Assembly: GCF_029891575.1 (NCBI RefSeq)
Contig: NZ_JARZHF010000007.1
Span: 1-64,000, forward strand
Reading direction: 5' to 3'
Length of the DNA: 64,000 nucleotides
Source of the DNA: Salipaludibacillus daqingensis
GTDB lineage: Bacteria; Bacillota; Bacilli; Bacillales; Salisediminibacteriaceae
The notes beneath the pieces were generated by a model that was given only the letters and a program-made list of their open reading frames with translations, ran no database searches and was not told the DNA's origin. How positions within the stretch are numbered: position 1 is the stretch's first letter; the number at the start of each line of letters is the position of its first letter. The translations under genes and the position numbers were made by a program. This document shows positions 7,700 to 17,835 of this stretch, piece by piece.

Positions 7700-8570
7700 A
7701 TATATCAATAGCATTCTCAGGAGGTAAATTGAAATGAATCTTGCTTTTTTATATTTTTGTAAATCGAATTAAATTCTTTCAATGAAAAGCGGACCTATTT
7801 TCATGTTTAGGTGAATGAAAAAGCCATCCTCTAATTTATAGAGGATGACTTTTAAGTTAACACCTTAGGGGACTCAACCATTTCACTTTTCGACTCTGAT
7901 TTCATCACACCAACGGCTTTTTTAAGGCCAGCTTCCTTACTTTTCATTATTATACAGATGAAAAGTGAGTTGCTTCCGTTGATCACCATTCTGCATATAA
8001 GGTTCAATCATTGGGTTAGAAGCGTTGCATGATTAGTTTTAAATGAAATTGTTGATCTTTCCGAAAATAAAGTGCCTTACATATCGGCTAGCGGATCAAC
8101 GTAACATTTTTTCAACTAATGATCATGGAACAACTACCAAGCCTACATGATTCTTCCTCTTTTGCAGTGTTCAAATATAATCGTTTTTGATATGGCTCTC
8201 ATCTAGTTAACGGTGATTAGATCATTATTATTTTCAATCCCGTTTCTAGTCCTTATCAGATTATTTTTGAAGTGTTGGTTTTTATGGGAACCAACCGCAT
8301 GGCTGAGTCTCCAAAGGGGTTAACTAATTAATTCTATTCTTAGTTATATTTTTACCCTTATTTCATAAAAATAGTGTGACAAATTTGTGAACGTTTCGTT
8401 CGGCAGAAGTTAGGATTATGACTAGACTCCGTAAGCCGATAACCTGAAAAGACTTGCTAATTTCTCCGAGGAAAGGGAAAGATGATGTTTCCCAAACAAG
8501 ATAAAGTTAAAAGCGATCAACGTTCTATTTTCAGGGCAGAATATGACTAACAGTATTTAAAAGGGATGAT
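7700..8570. other. 870-bp gap with isolated hairpins, no supported gene
   Basis: Visible items are as follows. An AGGAGG site at about 7720 leads to a 12-codon frame only. A hairpin at 7824-7848 reads as a terminator on the minus strand. A 31-codon minus-strand frame (about 7857-7952) sits just upstream of that hairpin but lacks a ribosome site. There is a 7-bp inverted repeat GTTGGTT/AACCAAC at 8273-8297 and a GGGAAA/TTTCCC hairpin near 8478-8500. None matches an RNA family I know. Confidence 0.5.
7815..7848 (-). terminator. Intrinsic terminator reading leftwards
   Basis: CATCCTCTA and TAGAGGATG form a perfect 9-bp stem. On the minus strand it is followed by GGCTTTTTC. It ends a leftward transcript from the 7857-7960 interval, which has no recognised gene. 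Confidence 0.6.
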
Positions 8571-8575
8571 GGAAA

Positions 8576-8911
8576 ATGAGCGATAAAATATTGATCGTTG
8601 AGGGGAAGAGTGATCGAAAGCGCGTGAAGCAAGTGCTAAAAGAACAGGTGGAGATCATTTGTACTTACGGAACACTTAGCGACGAAAAATTAGAGGAATT
8701 GATTTTGCCCGTGGAAGAATTAGACGTTTATATTTTTGTTGATGCTGATGAATCAGGTGAAAAATTGAGAAAGCAGTTGAAACATGAATTACCGAATGCA
8801 ACTCATTTATATACAGAGAAAGAATATGGGCAAGTAGAAACGACTCCATTTCATTATTTAACAGAAGTTTTAGGTGAACACTTCCAAGTGGAAGAAAATT
8901 TGAATGAATAG
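8576..8911 (+). CDS. Toprim domain protein, YusF-like
   Basis: A 111-aa single-domain Toprim protein. It has the conserved glutamate in LIVEGKSDRKRV (residue 9) and the aspartate pair in YIFVDADESGEKLR (near residues 58-62), which chelate Mg2+ in topoisomerase/primase folds. The size matches the small stand-alone Toprim proteins of Bacillus such as YusF and is smaller than ribonuclease M5. No partner gene is adjacent. The role is unknown; nucleic-acid cleavage or strand handling is the family expectation. The ATG is preceded by AAGGGATGATGG. Confidence 0.82.
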   Translation: MSDKILIVEGKSDRKRVKQVLKEQVEIICTYGTLSDEKLEELILPVEELDVYIFVDADESGEKLRKQLKHELPNATHLYTEKEYGQVETTPFHYLTEVLGEHFQVEENLNE

Positions 8912-9111
8912 ATTGTCATCGTTTTATTTGAAATTAATTTTTTAACAATCATGGATGTCTATTATATAAGCTTCAATAAAGGTATGATAAAGAATGAAGG
9001 ACAAGTATTTTATTCTACCATTCATATATCTTTGAAGTTTGATTCCCTAGAATAAAAGAACAAAACAAAAAGAAAGTGCTAACTATATTTTTTCGAAAAA
9101 GGAGAATGATG

Positions 9112-10047
9112 ATGATACATAAATTAGGTTTGAAAACAGATCATTTACATGGTTCGTTTAATCATGATTATCGTCCTATTTTAGCGATTGATTCTGGAGA
9201 TTCGCTTCATTTAACAACACCTGACATTCAATGGGGCTATGCGAAATCAAAGGGGGAAGCAAGAAAGTTTTTTGATTCAAAAGAGAAAGAGGAGAAATGC
9301 GGGCATCCGATGATAGGACCGATTTTTGTAAGAGGTGCAAGGGCTGGTAGTGTTCTAGAAGTTCGATTAAATGAAATTGTACCAGGTTCATACGGTCAAA
9401 ACTGGGCAGGTGGGGTAAGTAATTGGGAAAATGACAAACTCGATATTGCAGAAGATGATCTAGTTTCCTTGAATTGGGAATTAAACCATACCACGATGAC
9501 AGGCAGTTGCTACATAGGCAAGAGAAAGTTTCACTTAGGTCTTTCTCCTTTTATGGGATTGTTAGGCGTGGCGCCTTTAGAACCAGGTGTTCATGCAACA
9601 CCACCACCGAGATACTGCGGAGGTAATATTGATTGCAAAGAGTTAGTTCAAGGTAGCAAGCTATATTTACCGGTATCTGTTGATGGAGCGCTGTTTTCAG
9701 TTGGAGATGGTCACGCTCTTCAAGGAGATGGGGAAGTGTCTGGAACAGCAATAGAATGTCCGATGGACCGTGTCGATTTGACATTAACCGTCAAGGAAGA
9801 CATGTCGTTAAAACGACCTCGCGCAAATACACCTTCAGGTTGGATTACATTTGGTTTTCATGAAGATTTAAATGAAGCGGCAGCAATGGCTCTTAATGAC
9901 ATGGTTGAATTAATGATCGAACACCATCATCTGAGAAAAACGGAAGCGACAGCATTGGCAAGTGTGGCCGTTGATTTACGCGTTACCCAAGTAGTAAATG
10001 GTGTGAAAGGAATCCATGCTGTTTTACCTCATGGATCGATTCGGTAA
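9112..10047 (+). CDS. Acetamidase/formamidase family protein
   Basis: A 311-aa cytoplasmic amidase of the FmdA/AmdA family, which hydrolyses small amides such as formamide or acetamide to ammonia and the acid. Family signatures seen include GHPMIGPIFVRGARAGSVLE near residue 65 and the PPPRYCGGNIDCKEL segment near residue 163. The VGDGHALQGDGEVSGTAIE segment lies around residue 200. Three ATG codons in a row follow an AAAAAGGAG site. The third (9112) has the best spacing, and 9106 or 9109 are possible. It is monocistronic. Confidence 0.88.
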   Translation: MIHKLGLKTDHLHGSFNHDYRPILAIDSGDSLHLTTPDIQWGYAKSKGEARKFFDSKEKEEKCGHPMIGPIFVRGARAGSVLEVRLNEIVPGSYGQNWAGGVSNWENDKLDIAEDDLVSLNWELNHTTMTGSCYIGKRKFHLGLSPFMGLLGVAPLEPGVHATPPPRYCGGNIDCKELVQGSKLYLPVSVDGALFSVGDGHALQGDGEVSGTAIECPMDRVDLTLTVKEDMSLKRPRANTPSGWITFGFHEDLNEAAAMALNDMVELMIEHHHLRKTEATALASVAVDLRVTQVVNGVKGIHAVLPHGSIR

Positions 10048-10136
10048 AAATGATCCGAGTAGTAAGTGAGATTAATCAAAAGCAATATTCTTTGAAAAAA
10101 CAATCGTAAGAGTAAAGCTGACTCACTCAAAATAAA

Positions 10137-10181
10137 GAAGAGGTATGAACATCGTTAGTAGACGTTGTTTGTACCTCTTTA
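10137..10181. terminator. Bidirectional terminator between the amidase and lipoprotein genes
   Basis: AAGAGGTA...TACCTCTT forms the outer stem, and ACATCGT with ACGTTGT forms an inner stem. T-rich tails are present on both strands. It lies between convergent genes. Confidence 0.65.
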
Positions 10182-10229
10182 AGTGGGTTGTTCCTATTAC
10201 ATTGAAAAGTAATTTAATCAAAATCGCTA

Positions 10230-11339
10230 TTATTCTAAAACTCCAGCTTCATTGTAAAATGCTAGCTTCGTATCATTAAATTCCGCTGTTAATTGATTAA
10301 ATTGTTCATTTAATTCAGAGATTTCATTATACATTTCATTGACCATTTCATGCTGTTCTTGAAGCTCTTCAAGTTCTACTTCTTCATCTTTCACCATTTC
10401 ATACAAGAGGATGTCTTCTTCAATAGATTGAAGATAAGTGTCATACAATTCTTCATACGTATCGTAACGATTGTTCATGATTATGACGAATTCATCAGCA
10501 TAGTTTTTAGCATCTTCGTCATTGATATCTTCTGTGAATGCTTCCGCTTCTTGAAAAATCGAAAATGATTGTTCCATAATTAGTTGTTCCTCTTCCACCA
10601 ATGATTTGCGTTCATCAGCAGAAGCAATCGCTTCATCAACTAGAGGCTCAATGTCTTCAATATTTGAAAGAGCGAGCATTTCTCCATACCATTCCATTTC
10701 ATTCGTTTCCGCCTCGGTAAGAGGTCCTTGTTTGTCTTCTATTTCGATTTCCTTTTGAACCGATTCTTCTAAATAATCATAAATCATTTCAGATGAATTT
10801 ATTGGTTTCAGTTCCATTTCACTCGTATGATCTTCAAAAGCTGTATAAATATCAAACCCAAAATCTTTTTCTAAATAATCGGCCATCTCGTCTAAATCAG
10901 ACAAATGAATAGATGTTACGTCATCCTCATTAAACATCATATGTAAAAGGATATCTCCGTCTTTTACCATCATGCCATAAGCATCACTAATTTGTTTCTT
11001 CTCTTCATATGCTTCCTCAACAGTTGTTCGATCGCTTCCAATTGCAATTCCTTGCTCTGTTTCAAATTCTTCATCTTCTGACGTGATCCCTACAACAATA
11101 TTTTCTCGAAAAATCAGATCAACAAGATCATAATCATAGGACAAAAACTCTGTCCCATTTATTTCCGAACTATCTTGATTACTTGGGATTCCAAGGTTTT
11201 CTTCTACTTCATCGAGTGAATCCCCAAGTTTGATGTCGTTGACGACGAATTCATTTGCATCTAATTTATTTTCAAAACAACCTGCTATTAGAAATAATGA
11301 GCCGACAAGAGGGATTACTATCTTAGGTGTTTTCATCAT
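10230..11339 (-). CDS. Lipoprotein of unknown function
   Basis: I do not recognise the family. The 369-aa product has a signal sequence with lipobox LIAGC around residue 21, so it should be a membrane-anchored surface lipoprotein. The N-terminal part (residues 30-120) contains VNDIKLGDSLDEVEENLG and a second GIAIGSDRTTVEEAYEE. These resemble the paired short repeats found in SmpA/OmlA- or DUF4309-like lipoproteins. The C-terminal 170 residues are very acidic and predicted helical, possibly coiled coil. ATG 11339 has the best spacing to AGGAAGG; the ATG at 11345 is too close. It has its own transcription unit. Confidence 0.72.
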   Translation of the reverse strand: MMKTPKIVIPLVGSLFLIAGCFENKLDANEFVVNDIKLGDSLDEVEENLGIPSNQDSSEINGTEFLSYDYDLVDLIFRENIVVGITSEDEEFETEQGIAIGSDRTTVEEAYEEKKQISDAYGMMVKDGDILLHMMFNEDDVTSIHLSDLDEMADYLEKDFGFDIYTAFEDHTSEMELKPINSSEMIYDYLEESVQKEIEIEDKQGPLTEAETNEMEWYGEMLALSNIEDIEPLVDEAIASADERKSLVEEEQLIMEQSFSIFQEAEAFTEDINDEDAKNYADEFVIIMNNRYDTYEELYDTYLQSIEEDILLYEMVKDEEVELEELQEQHEMVNEMYNEISELNEQFNQLTAEFNDTKLAFYNEAGVLE

Positions 11340-11519
11340 TAACATTCCTTCCTCTATTTTTATTTTTTATTTTCATATTTACTACTTCTACAAAGTTGTT
11401 TCGTAACCCTTTGTAGCGGCTCATGTTGTATGTTAATTTATATTATATTAAAACGATTATTCTTTTATTCGGGTGCGATGGGAAGGGGGATCACACAATA
11501 AATGTGATCTATCAACGCG

Positions 11520-11543
11520 AAAAGACCTCTAAATGAGGTCTTT
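11520..11543. terminator. Terminator after the chemoreceptor gene
   Basis: AAAGACCTC and GAGGTCTTT form a perfect stem around TAAAT with a T-run on the minus strand. It lies 65 bp beyond the stop of the minus-strand chemoreceptor. Confidence 0.7.
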
Positions 11544-11607
11544 CAATGAATATATACAATATTAATATAACCATTCCACGTTCAAGCTTTAGGAAGTTCT
11601 TATAATC

Positions 11608-13683
11608 TTATAATTTAAATTTTGCTATTAAATTTCTTAAACCTTCAGCAAGACTAGCAAGACTTTCACTCGAGCTAGATATTTCTTCTGTAGAAGCTGT
11701 TTGCTCCTCGACCGAAGCGGCAACTTGCTGAGTTGAAGCAGAATTCTGTTCTGCTATTGCAGCTAAATTTTCCAAAGAATTATCAATGTCATCTTTTGCT
11801 TTCTCCATATCAGCACCAGAAATATTTAAGTTAACTAATATTTTTTTCGTATCTTCAATTAAAGAGGCAATTTTATCGTACCTTTCTTCGGTAGTTGAAA
11901 AACTTTTTTGTTGGTCTGCAAAGGACGATAAAACTTCTTTCATCACTTCTACAGCTTCGTTAGAATGAGCTTGTAGATCTGCCACCATAGAATCAATCAC
12001 CTTCGTCGATTCACTAGATTTTTCTGCTAATTTCCGAATTTCATCAGCAACAACGGAGAACCCTTTACCTGCTTCTCCGGCTCTTGCAGCTTCTATTGCA
12101 GCATTCAATGCCAAAAGGTTGGTTTGGTCTGCGATGGAAGCAATCACTTGACTAGCATTACCTATTTTGTTTGAACTTTCATTTGTTCTTTCAATTTCTT
12201 GTTGAACAGCAAATACTGTTTTTTCACTATGCTTACTTGCTTGGGATAAGTTTTCTATTTCGTGTAACCCTTGTTCAACAGCTTCGCTTACTTGGTCCGA
12301 TGTTTTATTTAGTTCTTCCATAAATAATTGATCATCCCTGATTCTGTCACCCATTATTTTTGCTTTCTCTGCTCCTGTTTCGGTATTCGTCGCTTGACTT
12401 TGTGCACCATCAGCAATATCTTGAATCGCTGAGGAAACTTCCTCTGCTGCGCTAGCAGATTGTTGAGAAGTAGCTGTTAGTTCTTCAGAAGTCGCTGCGA
12501 CATTTTCAGCAGCCTCATTAATATTTGCTATCATATCTCGTAGATTCGTAATTGTTAATTGTAACGCGTTAGCTAATTCGCCAGTTTCATCTTTCGATTG
12601 AAGGGACTTATCAGGTAAGTCATGGGAGATATCTAGCTTGGAGACCGTTAATGCATGATCTCTTGCTGTTCGTAATGGACGACTAATCGACGTAGCTAAG
12701 AAAATAGCAATGACTAAACCTATAATAGATACAACCACAACAAGTATGATGGAAGTATTTCTTACAGCGATACTTCCACTTAATGCTTCTTGTTCATCTA
12801 ATTCAACGAATAGAACTGCTGGTTGATTCCCTACTCTTACTATTCCTGAACTTCCTATTACGGAATTGCCTAAATAGTCATCATAGATTCCATCATAAGA
12901 AAACTCCATATTTCCATCATGAACAGCTTGCTTATTTGAATCTATTATTTCAGTTGACAGGGTATGGTTTAAAACAGCATTTTCTTGATAGTCGCCTAAC
13001 ATTGTATTTGTCAGTAATGTTCCATCACCATCAATAATATAAGAATCTGCTGTCGTCCCTAACATCTCTATACCTGAATGAGCCATCTGATCTATTCTTT
13101 CTTCACGAAATGTTATATTAACCGAACCAACAATGTTATTTGTTTGATTTAATGATCGTATTGGTGTGGATAAAATGATAATATTCCTATCCAATCTTTC
13201 GTCATAATACAAAGGTGACCAGCTTTGTTCCCCTTGCAATGATTGAGTCATAATATCACTTGATAAACGTTCATTTTCCAATAATTCTTTTTGTGTTGAT
13301 GATAATACGATCGTTCCCGTTGGATCAGTAATGAAAATATCTAAATAACCGTATCCTTCCGTAGCAGTCAACGTAAGTTGTTCTATTAAATCATATTGGT
13401 CCTGCCATTCAGATGATTCGTCCCCAAATTCACTTATGATCTCTAATCCCTCAGCAATATCAGCTGTACTTGCGAGAATATTTCCATCAGCTTCCGCTTT
13501 CTCATAAAAATCATTGATACGATTTTCAATTAATTCATGGAAATTAGCAATATAATCAATCGTTTCTTCTTCCATTTGTGAAGCGACTTGATTAATGATT
13601 AAAAAAGATAAAATAATTATTGGAATAAAGCCCGTAATTAAAAACATGACAACTAGTTTCATTTTCATCTTTAGATTTTTCAT
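11608..13683 (-). CDS. Methyl-accepting chemotaxis protein
   Basis: A transmembrane chemoreceptor that signals through CheA/CheW. The 691-aa product has a first membrane helix near residues 10-31, an extracellular sensor of about 280 residues (Cache-like), and a second helix near 310-335. A HAMP domain ([20 protein letters not shown]) follows, then a long coiled-coil signalling domain. The hairpin tip is [20 protein letters not shown], the most conserved stretch of the family. GTG- or TTG-initiated upstream frames exist, but ATG 13683 follows GGGGAGAG at good spacing. An ATG at 13731 has no well-placed ribosome site. The ligand is unknown. Confidence 0.93.
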   Translation of the reverse strand: MKNLKMKMKLVVMFLITGFIPIIILSFLIINQVASQMEEETIDYIANFHELIENRINDFYEKAEADGNILASTADIAEGLEIISEFGDESSEWQDQYDLIEQLTLTATEGYGYLDIFITDPTGTIVLSSTQKELLENERLSSDIMTQSLQGEQSWSPLYYDERLDRNIIILSTPIRSLNQTNNIVGSVNITFREERIDQMAHSGIEMLGTTADSYIIDGDGTLLTNTMLGDYQENAVLNHTLSTEIIDSNKQAVHDGNMEFSYDGIYDDYLGNSVIGSSGIVRVGNQPAVLFVELDEQEALSGSIAVRNTSIILVVVVSIIGLVIAIFLATSISRPLRTARDHALTVSKLDISHDLPDKSLQSKDETGELANALQLTITNLRDMIANINEAAENVAATSEELTATSQQSASAAEEVSSAIQDIADGAQSQATNTETGAEKAKIMGDRIRDDQLFMEELNKTSDQVSEAVEQGLHEIENLSQASKHSEKTVFAVQQEIERTNESSNKIGNASQVIASIADQTNLLALNAAIEAARAGEAGKGFSVVADEIRKLAEKSSESTKVIDSMVADLQAHSNEAVEVMKEVLSSFADQQKSFSTTEERYDKIASLIEDTKKILVNLNISGADMEKAKDDIDNSLENLAAIAEQNSASTQQVAASVEEQTASTEEISSSSESLASLAEGLRNLIAKFKL

Positions 13684-13807
13684 TTTTAACTCTCCCCAAC
13701 TCATTTTTTTTAGAGATAGCTTGATATCCATGAATGTAATAGATTGTTTCCTCCTTTCCTTTTTTGTTAGAAAAAATCAAATTAAATCAATATATTATTA
13801 CAAATAA

Positions 13808-14640
13808 AAGAATATTTATAGTTAATAAGTCATAGTTATAATATATCATTTAATAGTATTGTAAGACGATAGAAAAGATAGATTCAAGATAATAGTCCTG
13901 ATTTAACTGGTATTAATCCCGAAATAAAGGGAAGGGGAAGGAAATCTTTAGAGGAGTGTTTTGATTATTTAGATTGGCATATTTAACTGATATAATATTT
14001 ATATGAAATGTTTCCTTATACTTGTTTATGAGGAATGGAAGATGGTGGGAGGGGCGATGATTTACGGACGCTACAGTATAAAATTAAGGCATACATATAA
14101 AACCTAATTCAATAAAAAGTAGACAATGTAATTAGAGGAAGAATGTAGTATAATAAAAAAAAGAAATATCCTTTATTAAGCCTACTATGAAAGTTTCATA
14201 GTATACACTCGTTGGTCATTTTAGAATATGACATTTAAGAATAATCTCCGTACCCACCACTTTATTTTTTGACCTTGCATATACCTCCATAATTGAAGGT
14301 CATATAAATAGAAATATATTGATATACTTTCGTTTTCGCTAGGAAGATGCCCTCATTCGCACATTATCTATAGAACATTATTACCTTCTTTTTGATATTT
14401 CCTTTCACGTTTATTTAAGACAATTAATGAGATAGGTTTTCGTCAAATAAATAGTGATACTTAAAAGCACCTACTGAAGTCTTTTAGAAAAATGGATATA
14501 ACGGTTTTTAGTTTTCTAAATTGATAAGTCTATTTCCCTCTTTTTTTATTAGTAAAATAATGCGCTTACATAACAGGACTTTACATCAATCGGTTACTAC
14601 TAATCGTTCACGTTTTCTTAAAAAATGTAAAATTTCTTAT
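13808..14640. other. 830-bp intergenic region
   Basis: An AT-rich stretch upstream of the PocR-domain kinase. It contains a possible sigma-A -10 (TATAAT near 13990) and a 34-codon frame at about 14001-14105 without a ribosome site. A 7-bp inverted repeat TGACCTT/AAGGTCA lies near 14269-14303. I looked for a cobalamin riboswitch B12 box because the downstream pathway needs B12, and saw none. Confidence 0.5.
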
Positions 14641-14663
14641 GAAGTAGGTGGGGAGAAGTGGAA

Positions 14664-15914
14664 GTGTTAAACCTTCGAGAAGTGATTGATATTGATTTAT
14701 TACAACGTATTCAAGATAGTTTTGGTGAAGCAACGGGATTAGCTGTCGTAACTGTTGATTTTCGCGGAATTCCTATCACTAAATATAGTAACTTCTCTAA
14801 GTTTTGTAATTTAATAAGAGAGGAATCCTACTTACGTGAAAAATGTTATCAGTGTGATGCTTTTGGGGGATTGGAAGGAGCTCGTAAGGATAAACCATAT
14901 ATTTATCGTTGTCATACAGGTCTAGTAGATTTTGCTATTCCTATAAGTGTAAAAGGACAATTTGTAGGTTCTGTCCTAGCAGGTCAAGTGAAGCTAGATG
15001 AACATGAAATATCTCGATTGGAATATATTACTCCAGGGAGTACAGAGTGGCAACAAGACGAAAAAATTATGGAATCTTTTAATGAGATTTCTGTTATTAA
15101 GTTTGAAAAAATTTCTTCAGCTGCAAAAATGATGTCGCTTGTTATTAACGATATGGTCGAAAAAGATGTGATTCGACGTATTTATGAAGAATTAAATGTA
15201 AAAACACTAAATTTAATTGAACAAATGGAAACGAGAGATTTAATAAATGAAGAGTTAAAAGAAAAAGAAAGAAATGCTTTGCAACCGCTCATTAATCCAC
15301 ATTTTATCTTAAATACATTGAACACTGTTTCTCGTCTGACGATTATTGAAAATGCGAACAGAACGCAAAATATCGTGTTTGTGTTAGCAGAATATTTACA
15401 ATATACCTTACAAAATATCAATAAACTTGTGATGCTAAAGGATGAAATTAGTCAAATTGACCGATATTTACGCATTCAAAGAGAAAGATATGGGGATCGA
15501 ATACGAAGTGAAATTCGTATTGCTGCAGATGTAGAAAAAACAAGAATTCCATCACTTATTCTCCAAGCCATCGTAGATAATGCAATCGTCCACGGTTTAG
15601 AACCGAAAGAAGAAGGAGGCATGGTGCAAATTCATGCATATTCTTCTAATGAATTTACTATGATTGAAGTGAAAGATGATGGGATTGGCATGACACATGA
15701 TCAATATGAAAACGCTCTTGCGGAAGATAATTGTAAGAAAAATCAAGCGAAAGGAATTAGTATTAGTACAGTAAATATGTTTTTGCGTGATCACTTTGGT
15801 GACGGACACCAGTTGGAAATTATCCACAATCAGTTGAATGGAACGACTGTCATATTTAAACTGCCAACGATTCAAAGGAGTGTGACATATGTTGAAAATA
15901 CTTTTAGCGGATGA
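14664..15914 (+). CDS. Sensor histidine kinase with PocR ligand-binding domain
   Basis: Probable sensor that controls the downstream microcompartment operon. The 416-aa protein has an N-terminal PocR domain (about 1-165) with its cysteine cluster FCNLIREES...CYQCDAFGG...RCHTG, a domain that senses small diols or related ligands in propanediol regulators. A short linker and a LytS-type His_kinase domain follow, with the phospho-acceptor in NPHFILNTLN (His near 213). The HATPase domain carries VDNAIVHGLE and DDGIGM. There is no membrane segment, so it is cytoplasmic. GTG 14664 is spaced eight bases from GGTGGGGAG; GTG 14658 is an alternative. The 3' end overlaps the response regulator by 26 bp, indicating coupled translation. 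Confidence 0.9.
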   Translation: MLNLREVIDIDLLQRIQDSFGEATGLAVVTVDFRGIPITKYSNFSKFCNLIREESYLREKCYQCDAFGGLEGARKDKPYIYRCHTGLVDFAIPISVKGQFVGSVLAGQVKLDEHEISRLEYITPGSTEWQQDEKIMESFNEISVIKFEKISSAAKMMSLVINDMVEKDVIRRIYEELNVKTLNLIEQMETRDLINEELKEKERNALQPLINPHFILNTLNTVSRLTIIENANRTQNIVFVLAEYLQYTLQNINKLVMLKDEISQIDRYLRIQRERYGDRIRSEIRIAADVEKTRIPSLILQAIVDNAIVHGLEPKEEGGMVQIHAYSSNEFTMIEVKDDGIGMTHDQYENALAEDNCKKNQAKGISISTVNMFLRDHFGDGHQLEIIHNQLNGTTVIFKLPTIQRSVTYVENTFSG

Positions 15915-16965
15915 CGAGTATTTAGAAATTGAAGCGATAAAGTATTTTCTGAATCAAGCGTATGAAGAAGTAACAATCGTTGGTGAAGCGAATAATACGA
16001 AAAATTTATTAAGAATTTGTCAATACCAGCAACCTGATTTGATATTTCTAGACATCAATTTAGCGGGGATGGACGTAATCGAAGTTCTACAATCGCTAAA
16101 AAGGTATAACAGAGATTGTATGATTATCTTATTAGGATTTTACGATGACGAATTGATGATTGAGAAGGCATTGAAATATGGAGCAGAAGATTATTTAAAC
16201 AAACCTATTCAACAAAATGATTTCTTAGCTAAATTAAAACGGTATAAAAACCTGACACATTCGAAACAGTTTCTCGAAGGAGAGCAGTTGGAAGAATTGC
16301 TCTATTTTATTCAAGTTGAAAACTATCGTCAAGCAAAAGAACAGTTAACCAAATTAACAAATGAAGTGATTAAGAATTGGCGGAATATTGAACAATTTAA
16401 AGAAAATTCTCAAGTGATTGCGAAGAGTATGTTTAAAATTTATGAATCTAAAAAGTTGAAAAATATCGATTCGAATCAAAATTGGTCTATTTCTAGTAAC
16501 GAATTAACGATCTATAATTTTAAAGAAAAATTAATAGAACTACTAGATGGAATGTTTGAGAAAATAGTTTTATCAGGATATTCCCATGATCAGAATGAAA
16601 TTCAAGCTGTTTTAAACTATATTGAATTGAACTATAAACAAGGGATTACGCTAGTTCAAGCGGCAAACTACGTTCATTTAAGCCCGCATTATTTAAGCAA
16701 GTTATTTAAAAAGGAAGTTGGCATGAACTTTGTCGGATATGTGATGGAGAGGAAAATTGAAAAAGCAAAAGAGCTTTTAGAATATACAGATATGCATGTG
16801 ATTCATATTGCATTGGAACTCTCTTATCAAGAGCCTAACTATTTTAGCAAAGTTTTTAAAAGAATAGTGGGTGTAACTCCGTCAAATTATCGGAAAGAGG
16901 TAGAACAAAGTAAAAGAAGTTTAGTTAAAAATAACTATGTATTCAATGGGAAATCATATTTATAA
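15889..16965 (+). CDS. AraC-family response regulator
   Basis: The partner of the PocR-domain kinase, 358 aa. The receiver domain (1-120) contains DDEY, the phospho-acceptor in FLDINLAG (Asp55), and NKPIQ with the conserved lysine. After a linker of about 130 residues there are two AraC helix-turn-helix motifs (about 250-345), with signatures LSPHYLSKLFKKEVG and NYFSKVFKRIVGVTPSNYRK. It should activate the microcompartment operon that begins 560 bp downstream. AAGGAGTG lies before the ATG inside the kinase gene. Confidence 0.92.
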   Translation: MLKILLADDEYLEIEAIKYFLNQAYEEVTIVGEANNTKNLLRICQYQQPDLIFLDINLAGMDVIEVLQSLKRYNRDCMIILLGFYDDELMIEKALKYGAEDYLNKPIQQNDFLAKLKRYKNLTHSKQFLEGEQLEELLYFIQVENYRQAKEQLTKLTNEVIKNWRNIEQFKENSQVIAKSMFKIYESKKLKNIDSNQNWSISSNELTIYNFKEKLIELLDGMFEKIVLSGYSHDQNEIQAVLNYIELNYKQGITLVQAANYVHLSPHYLSKLFKKEVGMNFVGYVMERKIEKAKELLEYTDMHVIHIALELSYQEPNYFSKVFKRIVGVTPSNYRKEVEQSKRSLVKNNYVFNGKSYL

Positions 16966-17000
16966 AAACGACATGATACTTTTTTGTCAATTTTATTATG

Positions 17001-17044
17001 GATGATGGGAAAGGTGTTTATACACCTTTCCCATCATCTTTTTA
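17001..17044 (+). terminator. Terminator after the two-component genes
   Basis: A 17-bp perfect stem, GATGATGGGAAAGGTGT with ACACCTTTCCCATCATC, has a TTAT loop and is followed by TTTTTATG. It separates the regulators from the pdu-type operon, so that operon needs its own promoter. Confidence 0.92.
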
Positions 17045-17317
17045 TGTGGATTTTCGGCTTAGCGAGCAATGAATCGATGAGGAAAAAGATATTGTATGAT
17101 TGTCACGATATATTTTTGGTGCCCCCTTCCTATCTCCTTATTGGAACATAAACGTGTTGGAAAGGAGTGCGCTGTGTAACAATTTTCAAATTTTAACCAC
17201 GAAAACGCATTATTCGCCCACGTTAGCGTAACAATTTCCTAAAAATGTCTCAAAAAATATTTTTCGAAACACAAAAAAATATCATATTTGCCAGTTAGAA
17301 GGGTAAAAAATTACTTG

Positions 17318-17347
17318 TTGAGCAGATAGTAAACAAATTTTTATACT
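17318..17347 (+). promoter_or_regulatory. Candidate promoter of the microcompartment operon
   Basis: TTGAGC (17318-17323) and TATACT (17342-17347) are separated by 18 bp and resemble a sigma-A promoter. This is the best match I see in the 480-bp leader (17045-17526), but the -35 is weak, as expected for an activator-dependent promoter. The rest of the leader shows no further assigned element besides the cre box. Confidence 0.35.
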
Positions 17348-17379
17348 ATTCAAACAATTAACTACAACGATAAAAATAT

Positions 17380-17393
17380 TGAAAGCGATTACA
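17380..17393 (+). promoter_or_regulatory. CcpA cre operator
   Basis: TGAAAGCGATTACA matches the cre consensus TGWNANCGNTNWCA at every specified position. It lies about 30 bp downstream of the candidate -10 and 130 bp before the first gene, a position typical for CcpA repression by road-block. This predicts glucose repression of the operon. Confidence 0.8.
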
Positions 17394-17526
17394 TTTAATA
17401 GTATGGCAGAACTTTCTGCTTCGAAAAATGCTAGGTAATGATGGGTAAAAGATGTTCGACACGATTAGATCTGCACAGAACTGAAATTTTGTGCTTTTCT
17501 AATAAATCATGAAGGAGGGAATTATT

Positions 17527-17805
17527 ATGATGAGAGAGTCGTTAGGAATGGTAGAAACAAAAGGGTTGATTGGAGCAATTGAAGCAGCAGATGCGATGCT
17601 TAAATCAGCGAATGTCGAATTAGTAGGTTATCAACAAATTGGATCTGGGTTAGTTACTGTCATGGTTCGTGGAGATGTTGGGGCTGTTAAAGCTGCAACG
17701 GATGCAGGTGCTGCGGCAGGTGCAAAGGTCGGAGAAGTAGTCGCGGTTCACGTAATTCCAAGACCTCATACAGATGTGGAAGCAATATTACCTAAACAAT
17801 TATAG
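17527..17805 (+). CDS. pduA: Microcompartment hexameric shell protein PduA
   Basis: A single-BMC-domain shell protein of 92 aa that forms hexagonal tiles with a central pore. The family start ([20 protein letters not shown]), the [17 protein letters not shown] segment and the [11 protein letters not shown] region after it are all present. This is typical of PduA/PduJ-type proteins. ATG 17527 lies eight bases after AAGGAGGG, whereas an earlier ATG at 17509 overlaps that site. It is the first gene of the operon. The close relative at 24470 is the PduJ counterpart. Confidence 0.95.
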   Translation: MMRESLGMVETKGLIGAIEAADAMLKSANVELVGYQQIGSGLVTVMVRGDVGAVKAATDAGAAAGAKVGEVVAVHVIPRPHTDVEAILPKQL

Positions 17806-17835
17806 TGTAAGAAAACTTAATGGAGGTGTACGAAA

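Noticed and set aside
8390-8570. Riboswitch before the Toprim gene
   Set aside because: Some hairpins exist (GGGAAA/TTTCCC), but none of the known riboswitch cores is matched.
14200-14640. Cobalamin riboswitch before the PocR-domain kinase
   Set aside because: Expected from biology, but no B12 box or matching fold could be found.
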